Shown here: positions 9,254 to 17,751 of the stretch, in pieces
Position numbering within the stretch: the stretch's first letter is position 1
Layout of the letters: every line of letters begins with the position of its first letter
Assembly: GCA_035696365.1 (NCBI GenBank)
Contig: DASRQS010000134.1
Location: 1-64,000, forward strand
Direction: 5' to 3'
DNA: 64,000 nucleotides
Source of the DNA: JALYLC01 sp035696365
GTDB taxonomy: Bacteria; Actinomycetota; Thermoleophilia; Gaiellales; JALYLC01
Notes under the pieces: generated by a model
Database searches by the model: none
What the model saw: only the letters and a program-made list of their open reading frames with translations
Told to the model about the DNA's origin: nothing
Position numbers and translations under genes: made by a program

Positions 9254-9354
9254 GCGGGACACTCGGGGTCTGGCCCTTGATGTCCCGCGGGACACTTGGG
9301 GTCTGGCTCTTGATGTCCCGCGCAACACTCGGGGCCTGGTGCTGGACGTTGCGC
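9254..9354. repeat. Three tandem 33-base repeat units, each an inverted repeat
   Basis: Units at 9254-9288, 9287-9321 and 9320-9354, with an exact 33-base period and 2-base overlaps. Each unit begins and ends with complementary arms around a conserved 19-21 base loop. In units 1 and 2 the arms are GCGGGACA/TGTCCCGC. In unit 3 they have changed together to GCGCAAC/GTTGCGC. Paired changes suggest that folding matters. The array starts just after the Fe-S carrier stop codon, so it may also terminate transcription. Confidence 0.8.
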
Positions 9355-9418
9355 GGTGCGCCCGTGCGCGTGCGCGGCGGGTTAGCGCCAGTGCGCGCAG
9401 GTGCGACCGTTTACACGC

Positions 9419-9431
9419 GGGGTCAGACCCC
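9419..9431. repeat. Short palindrome GGGGTCAGACCCC
   Basis: A 13-base near-perfect palindrome (GGGGTC-A-GACCCC) between the tandem hairpins and the antiporter gene. Similar sequences occur as dispersed REP-like elements in many bacteria. Whether this one is repeated in this genome cannot be seen here. Confidence 0.5.
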
Positions 9432-9437
9432 CTATGG

Positions 9438-9503
9438 GTCGCAGTGGCGGGTCACTCCACTTGCAGGAGTCAAACCCATGCCACGCCGGGTTCGGGCTGC
9501 GAC
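9438..9503 (+). other. 66-base sequence able to fold as a three-way junction
   Basis: A closing helix of 7 perfect pairs (GTCGCAG at 9438-9444 with CTGCGAC at 9497-9503) encloses two stems: ACTCC/GGAGT (9454-9458 with 9466-9470) and AACCC/GGGTT (9473-9477 with 9488-9492). It resembles a tRNA without a D-arm, but it lacks the T-loop consensus and U33. It could be a small RNA, a repeat-element fold or a degenerate tRNA piece. The rest of 9355-9533 shows no convincing gene. Confidence 0.35.
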
Positions 9504-9533
9504 AGTCCGGTGGTCGCCGTCTCTCGCCAGCTG

Positions 9534-11063
9534 CTAGCCCGAGAAAGGCGCGTCCACGCCCGAGTGCGGGGCGTCGGGCGACTCGACCAGGTCGAGCGCC
9601 AGCTGTACGTCCCGCAACCGGCCGCTCGCCACCAGCAAGTAGAGGTGATCGCTGCGGGCCAGCTCGCTCGATCCGCGCGGTCGCACGATCTGCTCCTCGC
9701 GGCGGATGGCGACGATGATCGCCGCTCCCGGCAGCTCGGCGTCGCGTACCAGCGTGCCCGCGCGGATGCCGAGATCCTCGGCGCGCAGCTCGAGCAGCTC
9801 GGAATGCAGGGTCGACAGCGTCGCGCTGTCCATGTCGGCCAGGCGCGGCACGGGATGCTGCTCGATCAGGCCGAGCGCCCGCGCGGCCCAGCGCATCGTC
9901 AGGCCCTGGGCCGCGACCGACAGCACGACGACGAAGAAGACGGCGTCGAACACGTGCGAAGCCCCGGGCACTCCCGCGGCGACCGGGAAGGTGGCGAGCA
10001 CGATCGGAACGCCGCCGCGCAGCCCCGCCCAGGCCAGGAAGCCCTGTTCGCGCACCGACACCCCGAAGGGCGTCGCGCACAGGAGTACCGCGAGCGGGCG
10101 AGCCACGAGCACGAGCGCGATCGCGACCAGGATCGGCCCGGCGCCCTCGTCGAGCACCCGCGAGGGCGTCACGAGCAAGCCGAGCAGGACGAACAGGCCG
10201 AGCTGTGCGAGCCAGGCGGCGCCCTGCAGGAAGCCGCGCACGACGGCGGCGTGCGGGATGCGCGCATCGCCGATCACGAGGCCGATGAGGTAGGCCGCGA
10301 GCAGCCCCGAGCCGTCCAGCGCCGAGACGCCGACGGCGCCGGCGAGCGCGACCGCCACGGTGATCACGGGAGCGAGCCCGGCGGAGGGCAGCGGCAGCCG
10401 GCGCAGCAGCCACACGCCCGCCGCGCCGACCGCGAGGCCGCCCAGCGCCCCGATGCCGGCCTGCCGCGCGAGCAGGAGCAGACCGTCGCCCGTCCCGAAG
10501 TCGCTCGTGCTCCACTGCACCAAGCCGATCACGAGCAGGGCGGCGAAGGGATCGTTGAGCCCGCTCTCGGCCTCGAGCACGGCGGCGACCGGCCGCCGCA
10601 CGTGCGTCCCGCGCAGCGCGGCGAAGACGGCGGCCGCATCGGTCGAGGACACCGCGGCGCCGAGCAGCAGCGACGTCGTCCAGCCCAGGCCGATGAAGGC
10701 GTGCGCCGCGAGGGCCACGACGCCGGCAGTGACCAGCACCCCCGCCGTTGCGAGTAGGCCGGCCGGCCCGAGCGCCCGCACCACCTCCTTGCGGTCCGCC
10801 AGCAGGCCGCCCTCGAGCAGGATGATCATCAGCGCAACGGTTCCCGCGTCGCGCGCGAGCGTGGCGTTGTCGAACTGGATCCCGCCGGGTCCGTCCTCGC
10901 CGATCAGCATGCCGAGGCCGAGGAACACGAGCAGGGTGGGAGCCCCCAGGCGGTCGACGAAGCTCGCAGCGATCGAGCCCACGAGGAGCACCGCGATGGC
11001 GATGATGAGTGGCTCGGGGGCGTGCAGCGGTGCGTCCTCCCAGGAGTCCCTTGCAGGCATCAT
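9534..11063 (-). CDS. CPA1-family cation/proton antiporter with TrkA-C domain
   Basis: Inner-membrane exchanger of K+ or Na+ for H+, NhaP/CvrA-like, 509 residues. About twelve hydrophobic helices fill residues 15-400. They include the family segments GAAVSSTDAAAVFAAL and ESGLNDPFAALL near residues 145-190, which carry the ion-binding acidic residues. A cytoplasmic TrkA-C-like domain follows at about 425-490 and probably senses a nucleotide or ion. The start is uncertain: ATG at 11063 or 11060, with a possible -10 TACCGT at 11082-11087. Confidence 0.88.
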   Translation of the reverse strand: MMPARDSWEDAPLHAPEPLIIAIAVLLVGSIAASFVDRLGAPTLLVFLGLGMLIGEDGPGGIQFDNATLARDAGTVALMIILLEGGLLADRKEVVRALGPAGLLATAGVLVTAGVVALAAHAFIGLGWTTSLLLGAAVSSTDAAAVFAALRGTHVRRPVAAVLEAESGLNDPFAALLVIGLVQWSTSDFGTGDGLLLLARQAGIGALGGLAVGAAGVWLLRRLPLPSAGLAPVITVAVALAGAVGVSALDGSGLLAAYLIGLVIGDARIPHAAVVRGFLQGAAWLAQLGLFVLLGLLVTPSRVLDEGAGPILVAIALVLVARPLAVLLCATPFGVSVREQGFLAWAGLRGGVPIVLATFPVAAGVPGASHVFDAVFFVVVLSVAAQGLTMRWAARALGLIEQHPVPRLADMDSATLSTLHSELLELRAEDLGIRAGTLVRDAELPGAAIIVAIRREEQIVRPRGSSELARSDHLYLLVASGRLRDVQLALDLVESPDAPHSGVDAPFSG

Positions 11064-11114
11064 GCCCGCCCTGGCCGCAGGACGGTACGGACGAGCCCGC
11101 GAGGTTCGATCCAC

Positions 11115-11120
11115 TAGCCT
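11115..11120 (+). promoter_or_regulatory. Predicted -10 element of the ferredoxin-NADP reductase gene
   Basis: TAGCCT, 7 bases before the ATG at 11128. This predicts a leaderless transcript. Confidence 0.45.
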
Positions 11121-11127
11121 GCCCGCG

Positions 11128-12138
11128 ATGAGTGAGCACCCCGTGGTCGATGTCACGATCATCGGCGCCGGGCCCGCGGGCCTCGCGGCGGCGTACTACG
11201 CCGGCCATCGCGAGGCGAGCTGCCGCATCATCGAGAGCCTCGAGCAGCTGGGCGGGCAGGTCGCCGCCGTGTATCCCGAGAAGCACATCTTCGACATCGC
11301 CGGCTTCCCCAAGATCAACGGCCAGGAGTACGTCGACCGCATGGTCGAGCAGGGGCTGCAGTACGGCGCCGAGGCGCTGCTCGGCGAGGCCGTCGAGACG
11401 CTCGAGCGGGTGGACGCAGACGGGGAGCAGCTGTGGTCGATCACGACGCAGAAGGGCGGCCCCTACCTCACGCGCACGGTGATCATCACCGCGGGTCACG
11501 GGGCGTTCGAGCCGCGGACGCTCCCGATCGAGGGGCTGGAGGAGTGGCGCGGCCGCGGGCTGCATTACTTCGTCAAGCGCAAGGCCGACTTCGCGGGCAA
11601 GCGCTGCGTGATCGTCGGCGGCGGCGACTCCGCGCTGGACTGGACGATCAACCTCCAGGACACCGCCAGCGGGCCCATCCGGGTCGTGCACCGGCGCGAC
11701 CGCTTCCGCGGCCTCGAGTCCTCGCAGACCGCAGTGCGCGAGCTCGTCGAGGCCGGCGCGGCCGTGCTGCACACGCCCTGCGAGGTGCGCGCGCTGCACG
11801 GCGGCGACGCGCTCGAGCGGGTGACCATCGAGGACACCGACAGCGGCGAGGCCGTCGAGGTCGACTGCGAGGCGCTGATCCTCCAGCTCGGCTTCGTCTC
11901 GCACCTCGGCCCGATCGCGAGCTGGGGACTCGAGGTCGTCGGCAAGAAGCAGATCAAGGTAGACCCGACATCGTTCGAGACGGCGCTCCCGAACGTCTTC
12001 GCGGCAGGCGACGTCGCCTACTACGAGGGCAAGATCACCCTCATCACGATCGGTCTCGGTGAGGCGGCGATCGCCGCCAATCAGTGCGTTGCGCGGGCGC
12101 GCGGCGTCAAGTTGCAGCCCGCCTACTCGACGGAGTAG
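11128..12138 (+). CDS. Ferredoxin/flavodoxin-NADP+ reductase (thioredoxin-reductase-like type)
   Basis: FAD enzyme that moves electrons between NADPH and ferredoxin. It has 336 residues. The FAD-binding motif GAGPAGLAAAYYAG is at about residue 12, the NADPH-binding motif GGGDSALDW at about 165, and the second FAD motif FAAGDVAYYEGK at about 290. The redox CxxC of true thioredoxin reductases is absent, which is the hallmark of this FNR class. It is divergent from the antiporter with only 64 bases between the starts. Confidence 0.9.
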   Translation: MSEHPVVDVTIIGAGPAGLAAAYYAGHREASCRIIESLEQLGGQVAAVYPEKHIFDIAGFPKINGQEYVDRMVEQGLQYGAEALLGEAVETLERVDADGEQLWSITTQKGGPYLTRTVIITAGHGAFEPRTLPIEGLEEWRGRGLHYFVKRKADFAGKRCVIVGGGDSALDWTINLQDTASGPIRVVHRRDRFRGLESSQTAVRELVEAGAAVLHTPCEVRALHGGDALERVTIEDTDSGEAVEVDCEALILQLGFVSHLGPIASWGLEVVGKKQIKVDPTSFETALPNVFAAGDVAYYEGKITLITIGLGEAAIAANQCVARARGVKLQPAYSTE

Positions 12139-12184
12139 CCGTCAGTCAGGAGGAGCTCGACGAGGGCTTGGCCTTCGGCTTCGC

Positions 12185-13696
12185 CTATCTCTTGCCGACC
12201 AGGCGCGAGCTCACCAGGAGCGCCACGCTGCTGCCGCCCGCGAGTGTCGTCGACGGCCTGTGGCCCTGCCGGATCACGCGATCCTTGCGCCGCACCCTCG
12301 AGGTCGCGAACTTGACCGTGCCGACCTTGCAGTGCCCGGCCAGCAGCAGGCGCTTGGAGTCGGTGAGCGTCTTGCCCACGAGGTTCGGGACGAGGCAGTG
12401 CGTCGGCCCGAGGCTGCGCTCGGCCTGCCCGATCAGCGTCGTCAACTCGGCCTGCGCCGTCGCCCAGGAGAAGCCCATCGAGATACGCGTCGGCGTCTCC
12501 GGCGTGAGCGTGCGCACGTACTGCGTCCAGATGGCTGCGCCGGTGCGGAAGCGCAGCGTGGTCGGGCGATCCTGGAGCGTGATGGCGCCCTGCGCGTTGT
12601 TCACGTCGCCGTCGGGGGCGCTGGGCGAGGAGCGCGTGAAGAAGCTGAACGGCGCGGTCGCGGGCGGGGTCTGCGTGAAGCCCGGCGGATAAGAGGTGAA
12701 GCCCCCGGCCCACGGGAAGGACACGACCGGGGCGCTGCCGCCCAGGCGATCCTCGTAGAAGACGTCGATCTGGTGATGGCGCCCGTCGGTTGCCGACCAG
12801 GTGTCGGTCACGAGGGACTGCCGGCCGTCGCCCTGCTGGATGATCACGCGATCGAGCCTGACTCCGGCGGAGACGAAGGACGAGCAGGTCAGAGCCGTGG
12901 CCGGCACCGTGGCCGCGTCGGGGCTGCAGCGCAGGAGATTCTCGGTCTCGCGGATCAGGACGTTCCCCGTGCTCGGATCCGTCGTGACGGAGGTCTGTGA
13001 GGCGAGCAGGCCGAGCGCGTTGGCGGAGCCGGGGAACAGCGTGGCGGCAGCGAATGGCAGGTACGCGTTGCCATGGTCCACCAGCACGCCCGCGCGCCCG
13101 GAGGTCGTCGGGGCGATGAAGCCGGCACACGGGAACGTCGACCCCGAGACGTGGAACGTCGCCGGCGAGATCGTGGATGCGCCGGCGAGGCCGCAGTTCG
13201 AAACCGACTGCCAGATCGAGCGGCCGAGCAACTGCGGCGCCCAGTAGCGGAAATCGTACGGGACGCCGTTGTTGGGCCCGCCGACCACTGCGGTCACGCG
13301 CGAGCGCTGGAACATGATGCGCTTGCCGGCGAAGGCCGTGTGGTTCGTGCCCGCGTTCCCGTGCGGCACCGCGTGCAGGAAGCAGGTGCGCGGCGTCAGC
13401 CTGCTCACCGCGGCGGCCGAGAGCGTCGTCGTCCAGACGCCGGCGGCGGTCGGGCGCACGTTGGCGTCCACCACCGGGGCCGCTGCGCCCTCGCAGCGCA
13501 GGTCGAGGCGGCCGATGCCGCCGTTCGACGTCCCGCTGACCGTGAGCGCAAGCCCTGCCGGCTCGACGAAGACGAGCACGGACGGGTCGGTCACGGGCTG
13601 GCTGATCGCGGTGGCGGTCACGGCGGCACTGGCCGCGACGGGCGCGGCGAGCACGGCGGTGACCGCGAGGCTGAGGAGGGTTCGCAGGCTGGTCAC
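12185..13696 (-). CDS. Secreted protein with a C-terminal PASTA domain
   Basis: 503 residues from a GTG start. A signal peptide of about 24 residues ends in AAPVAASA. The body, about residues 25-410, contains several Cys residues and matches no enzyme family I recognise. A PASTA domain (about 425-495, beginning HCLVPNLVGKTL) follows. PASTA domains usually bind muropeptides, so a place at the cell wall is likely. After the TAG stop the same frame continues for 12 codons with a Lys/Pro/Ser-rich tail up to a TGA at 12146-12148, so the stop may be recent. Confidence 0.75.
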   Translation of the reverse strand: MTSLRTLLSLAVTAVLAAPVAASAAVTATAISQPVTDPSVLVFVEPAGLALTVSGTSNGGIGRLDLRCEGAAAPVVDANVRPTAAGVWTTTLSAAAVSRLTPRTCFLHAVPHGNAGTNHTAFAGKRIMFQRSRVTAVVGGPNNGVPYDFRYWAPQLLGRSIWQSVSNCGLAGASTISPATFHVSGSTFPCAGFIAPTTSGRAGVLVDHGNAYLPFAAATLFPGSANALGLLASQTSVTTDPSTGNVLIRETENLLRCSPDAATVPATALTCSSFVSAGVRLDRVIIQQGDGRQSLVTDTWSATDGRHHQIDVFYEDRLGGSAPVVSFPWAGGFTSYPPGFTQTPPATAPFSFFTRSSPSAPDGDVNNAQGAITLQDRPTTLRFRTGAAIWTQYVRTLTPETPTRISMGFSWATAQAELTTLIGQAERSLGPTHCLVPNLVGKTLTDSKRLLLAGHCKVGTVKFATSRVRRKDRVIRQGHRPSTTLAGGSSVALLVSSRLVGKR

Positions 13697-13762
13697 AGGT
13701 CAGATGATGGCTCACGATCCGGCCATTGCCGACTCGGCTCACATGATCCGTACCGATTCCAA

Positions 13763-13782
13763 ACCGGGCGCTCACCCCCGGT
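13763..13782 (-). terminator. Hairpin after the mqn operon
   Basis: Inverted repeat ACCGGG/CCCGGT (6 pairs, 8-base loop), 8 bases beyond the stop of the last operon gene. It is followed on the minus strand by TTTGG, so it is a weak intrinsic terminator candidate. Confidence 0.4.
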
Positions 13783-13790
13783 ATGCCGGA

Positions 13791-14900
13791 TCAGACGTCG
13801 AGCGCCAGCCGCTCGCGGCAGATGGCGCGGATCTGTTCCTGGGCGGCTGCGAGGTCGTCCGTGTCCTTGACCGGGACGAAGCGCGATTCCGCGCCGTCGC
13901 GCGGCACGTGGACGTAGCGCGACGGGTGCCACCAGGTGAGCTCCCCGATGAGGCGCTCGAGCTGGATCGCCTCCCGTCCGTCGACGGACTTGCGCGCCAC
14001 ACTCCAGGTGTAGGCGGCCGGCTGCTCGAGCGCGTCGACGTCGATCCAGAGAGTGTTCGTGTTGAAGAGCGGGAAGCGCTCGTGCGGGAAGCCCTCGGGC
14101 ACGCGGAAGGCCTCCGCGATCGCGAGCGAGCCGTCGGCGCGCCGGACGGGAAGTCCGCCCGCATCGCCGGGGCGCTTGGAGACCAGCTCGGCCGTGACGG
14201 CCCCGCCGAGCGACCGGTGCAGGCCGACGAGCGCCGGATCGAGCGTCGCTCCCACGTTGTCGACGTTGCAGACGAACAGCGTGCGCACGCCGTTCTGCCG
14301 GTAGCGCTCGAAGGCGCCGGAGAGCTCGAGCGCATCGGCGAGATCACCGTGGCCCGGCGCGTAGGGTGAGGGCGCGCCGTCGTCTCCGATGTAGAGCGAC
14401 CCGTCCGCTTGCAGGCGCAGCGAGACGAGCTGGGGCGCGAGCTCGACGCCGCTTCCCCGGACCGCGTCGGCCAGCGCGTCGTGCGTCGCGAAGCTCGTCA
14501 TCAGCGTGGTCTTGACGCCGTAGCGCGTCAGGTCGGCCAGCTTGAGGTCGAGGAACGTCAGATCGCACCCGTCCAGGACTGGCGCGAGCGCCTTGACCTG
14601 CGAGCCAAAGCGGGTCGCCATGCCGCCGGCGAGCACGACGGCTGCGACCTCGCCGCGCTCGATGAGGTCGCGGCCGAGCGCCGTCGCCCGCTTCCGGGCC
14701 GGCGTGCCCGCCGCGGGCAGCGGCTGGGCCACATCGTCTGCAGGTACTTCGATCGGCTCCGAGATGCGGTGCAGCGCCTCGAGATCGGGGCCCGCGGCGA
14801 CGAGCCGTGCCCGCAGCTCCTCGAACGGCACGCGGTCGAAGCGGAAGCGCTCGAGCAGCGCCGCGAGCTCCGGCTGGATCGGCGTGCCGGCGATCTGCAT
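13791..14900 (-). CDS. UDPGP-type nucleotide-sugar pyrophosphorylase (UTP:sugar-1-phosphate uridylyltransferase)
   Basis: Makes a UDP-sugar, most likely UDP-glucose, from UTP and the sugar phosphate. It has 369 residues. The nucleotide-binding signature AVVLAGGMATRFGSQVKALA starts near residue 86, and VCNVDNVGATLDP near 208 fits the metal and sugar site. This is the eukaryote-like UDPGP family, not GalU. The ATG at 14900 overlaps the upstream stop as TGATG; a GTG one codon earlier is possible. It is last in the mqn operon, with no obvious metabolic link to it. Confidence 0.82.
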   Translation of the reverse strand: MQIAGTPIQPELAALLERFRFDRVPFEELRARLVAAGPDLEALHRISEPIEVPADDVAQPLPAAGTPARKRATALGRDLIERGEVAAVVLAGGMATRFGSQVKALAPVLDGCDLTFLDLKLADLTRYGVKTTLMTSFATHDALADAVRGSGVELAPQLVSLRLQADGSLYIGDDGAPSPYAPGHGDLADALELSGAFERYRQNGVRTLFVCNVDNVGATLDPALVGLHRSLGGAVTAELVSKRPGDAGGLPVRRADGSLAIAEAFRVPEGFPHERFPLFNTNTLWIDVDALEQPAAYTWSVARKSVDGREAIQLERLIGELTWWHPSRYVHVPRDGAESRFVPVKDTDDLAAAQEQIRAICRERLALDV

Positions 14901-15709
14901 CACGGCCCTCCATAGCGGCTGTCGCGCCAGGCGAGCGCGGCCTTCAGCCCCTGCGCCACGACGATGCGGTCGAACTCGCGCTGCTCCGGCGTCTCGGCGG
15001 CGTTGAGGATCGCCGAGAGATCGAGGTTGGCATTGACGGCCTGGCGCAGTCCCATGGCCTCATATGCCCGGTTGAGCGCGAGTTTGGTCAGGCGCAGCAC
15101 CGGCAACGGCGTCGGGGCGATCTTGGCGACCAGCTCGTCGACCGCGGCCTCCAGGCCGTCGACCGGAGCGACCCGGTTGACCAGGCCCAGCCGCTCGGCC
15201 TCGTGCGCGTCCACCCAGTCCCCCGTGAAGAGCAGCTCGTTGGTCTTCTTCTGGCCCAGCACGAACGGCATCAGCAGCGACACGGGGCCCGATCCGTAGC
15301 GGATCTCCGGCTCGCCGAAGCGAGCGTCGTCGGCCGCCACGATCATGTCGCAGGCCATGGCGAGCTCGCACGCTCCGGCCAGGCACCAGCCACGCACCGC
15401 GGCGATCGTCGGCCGGGGCAGCGACCACAGCTCCATGCCGAGGGAGACGTCGGTGGAGAGCAGGTCGTGCCACCGCTCCGCGCTCCCGATCTCGCTCTCC
15501 ACCTCCTCGGAGAGGTCGAAGCCGGCCGAGAACGCGCGGCCGGCACCGGTCAGCACGACGACCTTCACCTCCTCGTCGGCGGCTGCGCGGTGGAAGCTCG
15601 CGCGCAGGCCCTCGACGAGCTCAGCCGACAGCGCGTTGAGCTTGTCCGGGCGGTTCATGGTGATCCACAGCGCGGGCCCGCGGCGCTGCTCGAGTACGAC
15701 CTCGCTCAT
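14900..15709 (-). CDS. Enoyl-CoA hydratase/isomerase family protein (crotonase fold)
   Basis: 269 residues. The crotonase oxyanion-hole segments are present: AGRAFSAGFDL near residue 60 and RGWCLAGACELAMACD near 105. The acidic residues of CEL and of the later GEPEIRYG lie where the catalytic Glu residues of hydratases sit. The exact substrate is unknown. The ATG overlaps the stop of the acyl-CoA synthetase gene as ATGA, so the two probably act on the same acyl-CoA. Confidence 0.88.
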   Translation of the reverse strand: MSEVVLEQRRGPALWITMNRPDKLNALSAELVEGLRASFHRAAADEEVKVVVLTGAGRAFSAGFDLSEEVESEIGSAERWHDLLSTDVSLGMELWSLPRPTIAAVRGWCLAGACELAMACDMIVAADDARFGEPEIRYGSGPVSLLMPFVLGQKKTNELLFTGDWVDAHEAERLGLVNRVAPVDGLEAAVDELVAKIAPTPLPVLRLTKLALNRAYEAMGLRQAVNANLDLSAILNAAETPEQREFDRIVVAQGLKAALAWRDSRYGGP

Positions 15710-17751
15710 GGCGCTCCCTTCGCGACGACCAGGGCGTCGACGGCGATCGCGCCGTCGTCTCCGAGGATCAGCGGGTTGATGTCGACCTCCTCGACCTCGG
15801 GGCGATCGGCCGCGAGCTGCGAGAGCGCGACCAGCGCGCCGGCCAGCGTGCCCACCGCGGCGGGGCTCGCGACCAGCGCCAGCCCGGGAGCCTCGGCCAC
15901 GAGCGCCCGCGCGGCGTCCGCATCGAGCGGCGCCAGCGCTACGGCCGCCAGCCCGAGTGCCTCGATGGCCCGCCCCCCGAGGCCGACGGCCAGGACGGGC
16001 CCGTAGTCGGGATCGCGGGTCATACCGCAGAAGGCCTCGGCGCCGCCCGCGACCTGGCGCGCCACCAGCACGCGCCCGCCCATTCGCTCGGCGGCGTCGC
16101 GTGCCTCCGCCGCGCTCGAGATGCCGAGCGCGACGCCGCCGGCGGCTACCTTGTGCGCGGGCCCGTCGACCTTGACGACGACGGGCCCGCCGAGCAGGTC
16201 GAAGGCGGAGGCCGCCTCGTGGGGGGAGGCGCAGCGCACGCGAGCGGGAAAGGTGAGGCCGTAGCGCTCGAGCAGCGTGCAGGAGTCGTGCTCCGCCAGC
16301 GCTCCCGCGGGCAGTGGCTCGCCCGGGGCCGGGGTGTAAGCGGGAGGGGCGACCGGACGCGGGCGAGCGCTCCAGCGGGCGACTGCCGCGATCGCTCGCA
16401 GGCCCTCCCTCGTGCCGCGCAGCAGCGCGATGTCGCGGCCGCGGGCCAGTTCGGCGATCGCGGGCGGCGGATCGGTCGCGTGCACGGAGGTCACGGCGGC
16501 GAAGATGCCGGTGCCCTCGACTGCGTCGGCAAGCGCAGCCGTGACGAACGCGCACCAGCCTTCCTCGTGGTCGCCGCGGTGGCGCGAGAGATCGAGCTGG
16601 GCCAGCAGGACGTCGTAGGACCCGGTCTCGCGCAGGATCGCGAGCGTGCCCGGGAAGACATGCTGGTAGGCGTCGATGGCCCAGCAGTCCAGCGGGTTCT
16701 CGGGTTGCGTGAAGTTGGGGAAGGCCTCCACGAGCCGCTCCTGGACGGCTCGCTCGAAGGGCGCGAACGGGATTGCCGCCTCCTCCCCGTGGTCGGCCAG
16801 CAGGCCGCACTCGCCACCTGACTCCGACACGGCCGCTATGCGCAGCCCGCGCGGCCAGCGGCGCCGTCCGAGCACCTCGAGCGTCTCGAGCAGCTCGTGG
16901 AAGTCGCCGACCTCGAGCGCGCCGTGGTGCTTCAGCAGCGCGGAGAAGGCACGCGCCGAGCCGACGACGGCACCCGAGTGGGCGAGGGCCGCTCGGGCAG
17001 CCGCCTGGGAGCGTCCGACCTTGAGGCAGACGACGGGCTTGCCCGCCTCGGCCGCGCGGGCCAGGCACGCGGCGAACGCATCCGGGCGGCGAATCGTCTC
17101 GACGAAGAGCCCGATAGCACGCGTGCCCTCGTCTTCGGCCAGGTAGCCCACGAAATCGGCGATGTCGCGCGAGAGCTCGCTGCCGGCAGAGACGACGGTG
17201 CGAAAGCCGACGCGCGGCCCGCAGGCGAGGAACGCCTCGCCCACCGAGCCGGAGTGCGCGACGCAGGACACGTGCCCGGGCACGAACGCCTCCGGGCCTC
17301 CCACGGTGCCGAGCCAGAGCGAGACGGCACCCGGCGTGGCGACGCCCATGCAGTTGGGGCCCACGACGGCGACGTCGCACTCGGCCGCGCGCGCGCCGAT
17401 CCGCGCCGCCACCGCGCGGCCCTCGGCGCCTGCCTCTGCACCCAGACCTGGCAGGACGACGGCACGCACACCGGCCGCGATCGCGTCCTCGAAGGCCGCC
17501 TCCGCGCGGGTGTGCCCGACCAGCAGATACGCGCACTCCGGCTGCTCCGGCAAGGCGCTGAGCGAGGCGAAGCACTCCCGACCGAGCACCGTCGGCCGGT
17601 TCGGGTTCACGAACCAGGTTGGGGCACCGCCGTCCAGCACCTGCTGGACGTCGGCGGCGCTCTCGGCGGTGCGGTCGCTCGCGCCGACCACCGCGACCGA
17701 GCGCGGGAAGAGCAGAGGGCGGATCCCGCCACGCAGCTCGGCTCCCGTCAC
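15706..17751 (-). CDS. Acyl-CoA synthetase, NDP-forming type (fused alpha and beta subunits)
   Basis: 681 residues in the order of ADP-forming acetyl-CoA synthetases. A CoA-binding Rossmann domain spans about residues 1-130, two succinyl-CoA-ligase-like flavodoxin domains about 140-440, and an ATP-grasp domain about 475-680. The segment HSGAVVGS near residue 260 holds the His that is phosphorylated in this family. The reaction links acyl-CoA cleavage to making ATP or ADP, or the reverse. The GTG start at 17751 overlaps the upstream stop as GTGA. Confidence 0.88.
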   Translation of the reverse strand: MTGAELRGGIRPLLFPRSVAVVGASDRTAESAADVQQVLDGGAPTWFVNPNRPTVLGRECFASLSALPEQPECAYLLVGHTRAEAAFEDAIAAGVRAVVLPGLGAEAGAEGRAVAARIGARAAECDVAVVGPNCMGVATPGAVSLWLGTVGGPEAFVPGHVSCVAHSGSVGEAFLACGPRVGFRTVVSAGSELSRDIADFVGYLAEDEGTRAIGLFVETIRRPDAFAACLARAAEAGKPVVCLKVGRSQAAARAALAHSGAVVGSARAFSALLKHHGALEVGDFHELLETLEVLGRRRWPRGLRIAAVSESGGECGLLADHGEEAAIPFAPFERAVQERLVEAFPNFTQPENPLDCWAIDAYQHVFPGTLAILRETGSYDVLLAQLDLSRHRGDHEEGWCAFVTAALADAVEGTGIFAAVTSVHATDPPPAIAELARGRDIALLRGTREGLRAIAAVARWSARPRPVAPPAYTPAPGEPLPAGALAEHDSCTLLERYGLTFPARVRCASPHEAASAFDLLGGPVVVKVDGPAHKVAAGGVALGISSAAEARDAAERMGGRVLVARQVAGGAEAFCGMTRDPDYGPVLAVGLGGRAIEALGLAAVALAPLDADAARALVAEAPGLALVASPAAVGTLAGALVALSQLAADRPEVEEVDINPLILGDDGAIAVDALVVAKGAP

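Noticed and set aside
9254..9354. CRISPR array
   Set aside because: Three units with no variable spacers and overlapping palindromic ends; the period is filled entirely by the repeat.
9438..9503. tRNA gene
   Set aside because: A 7-pair acceptor-like stem and an anticodon-like arm exist, but there is no D-arm, no U33 and no T-loop consensus, and the length is only 66 bases.
9401..9718. Plus-strand frame of 105 residues across the structured gap
   Set aside because: It overlaps the antiporter gene on the other strand, has no recognisable domain and runs through palindromic repeats.
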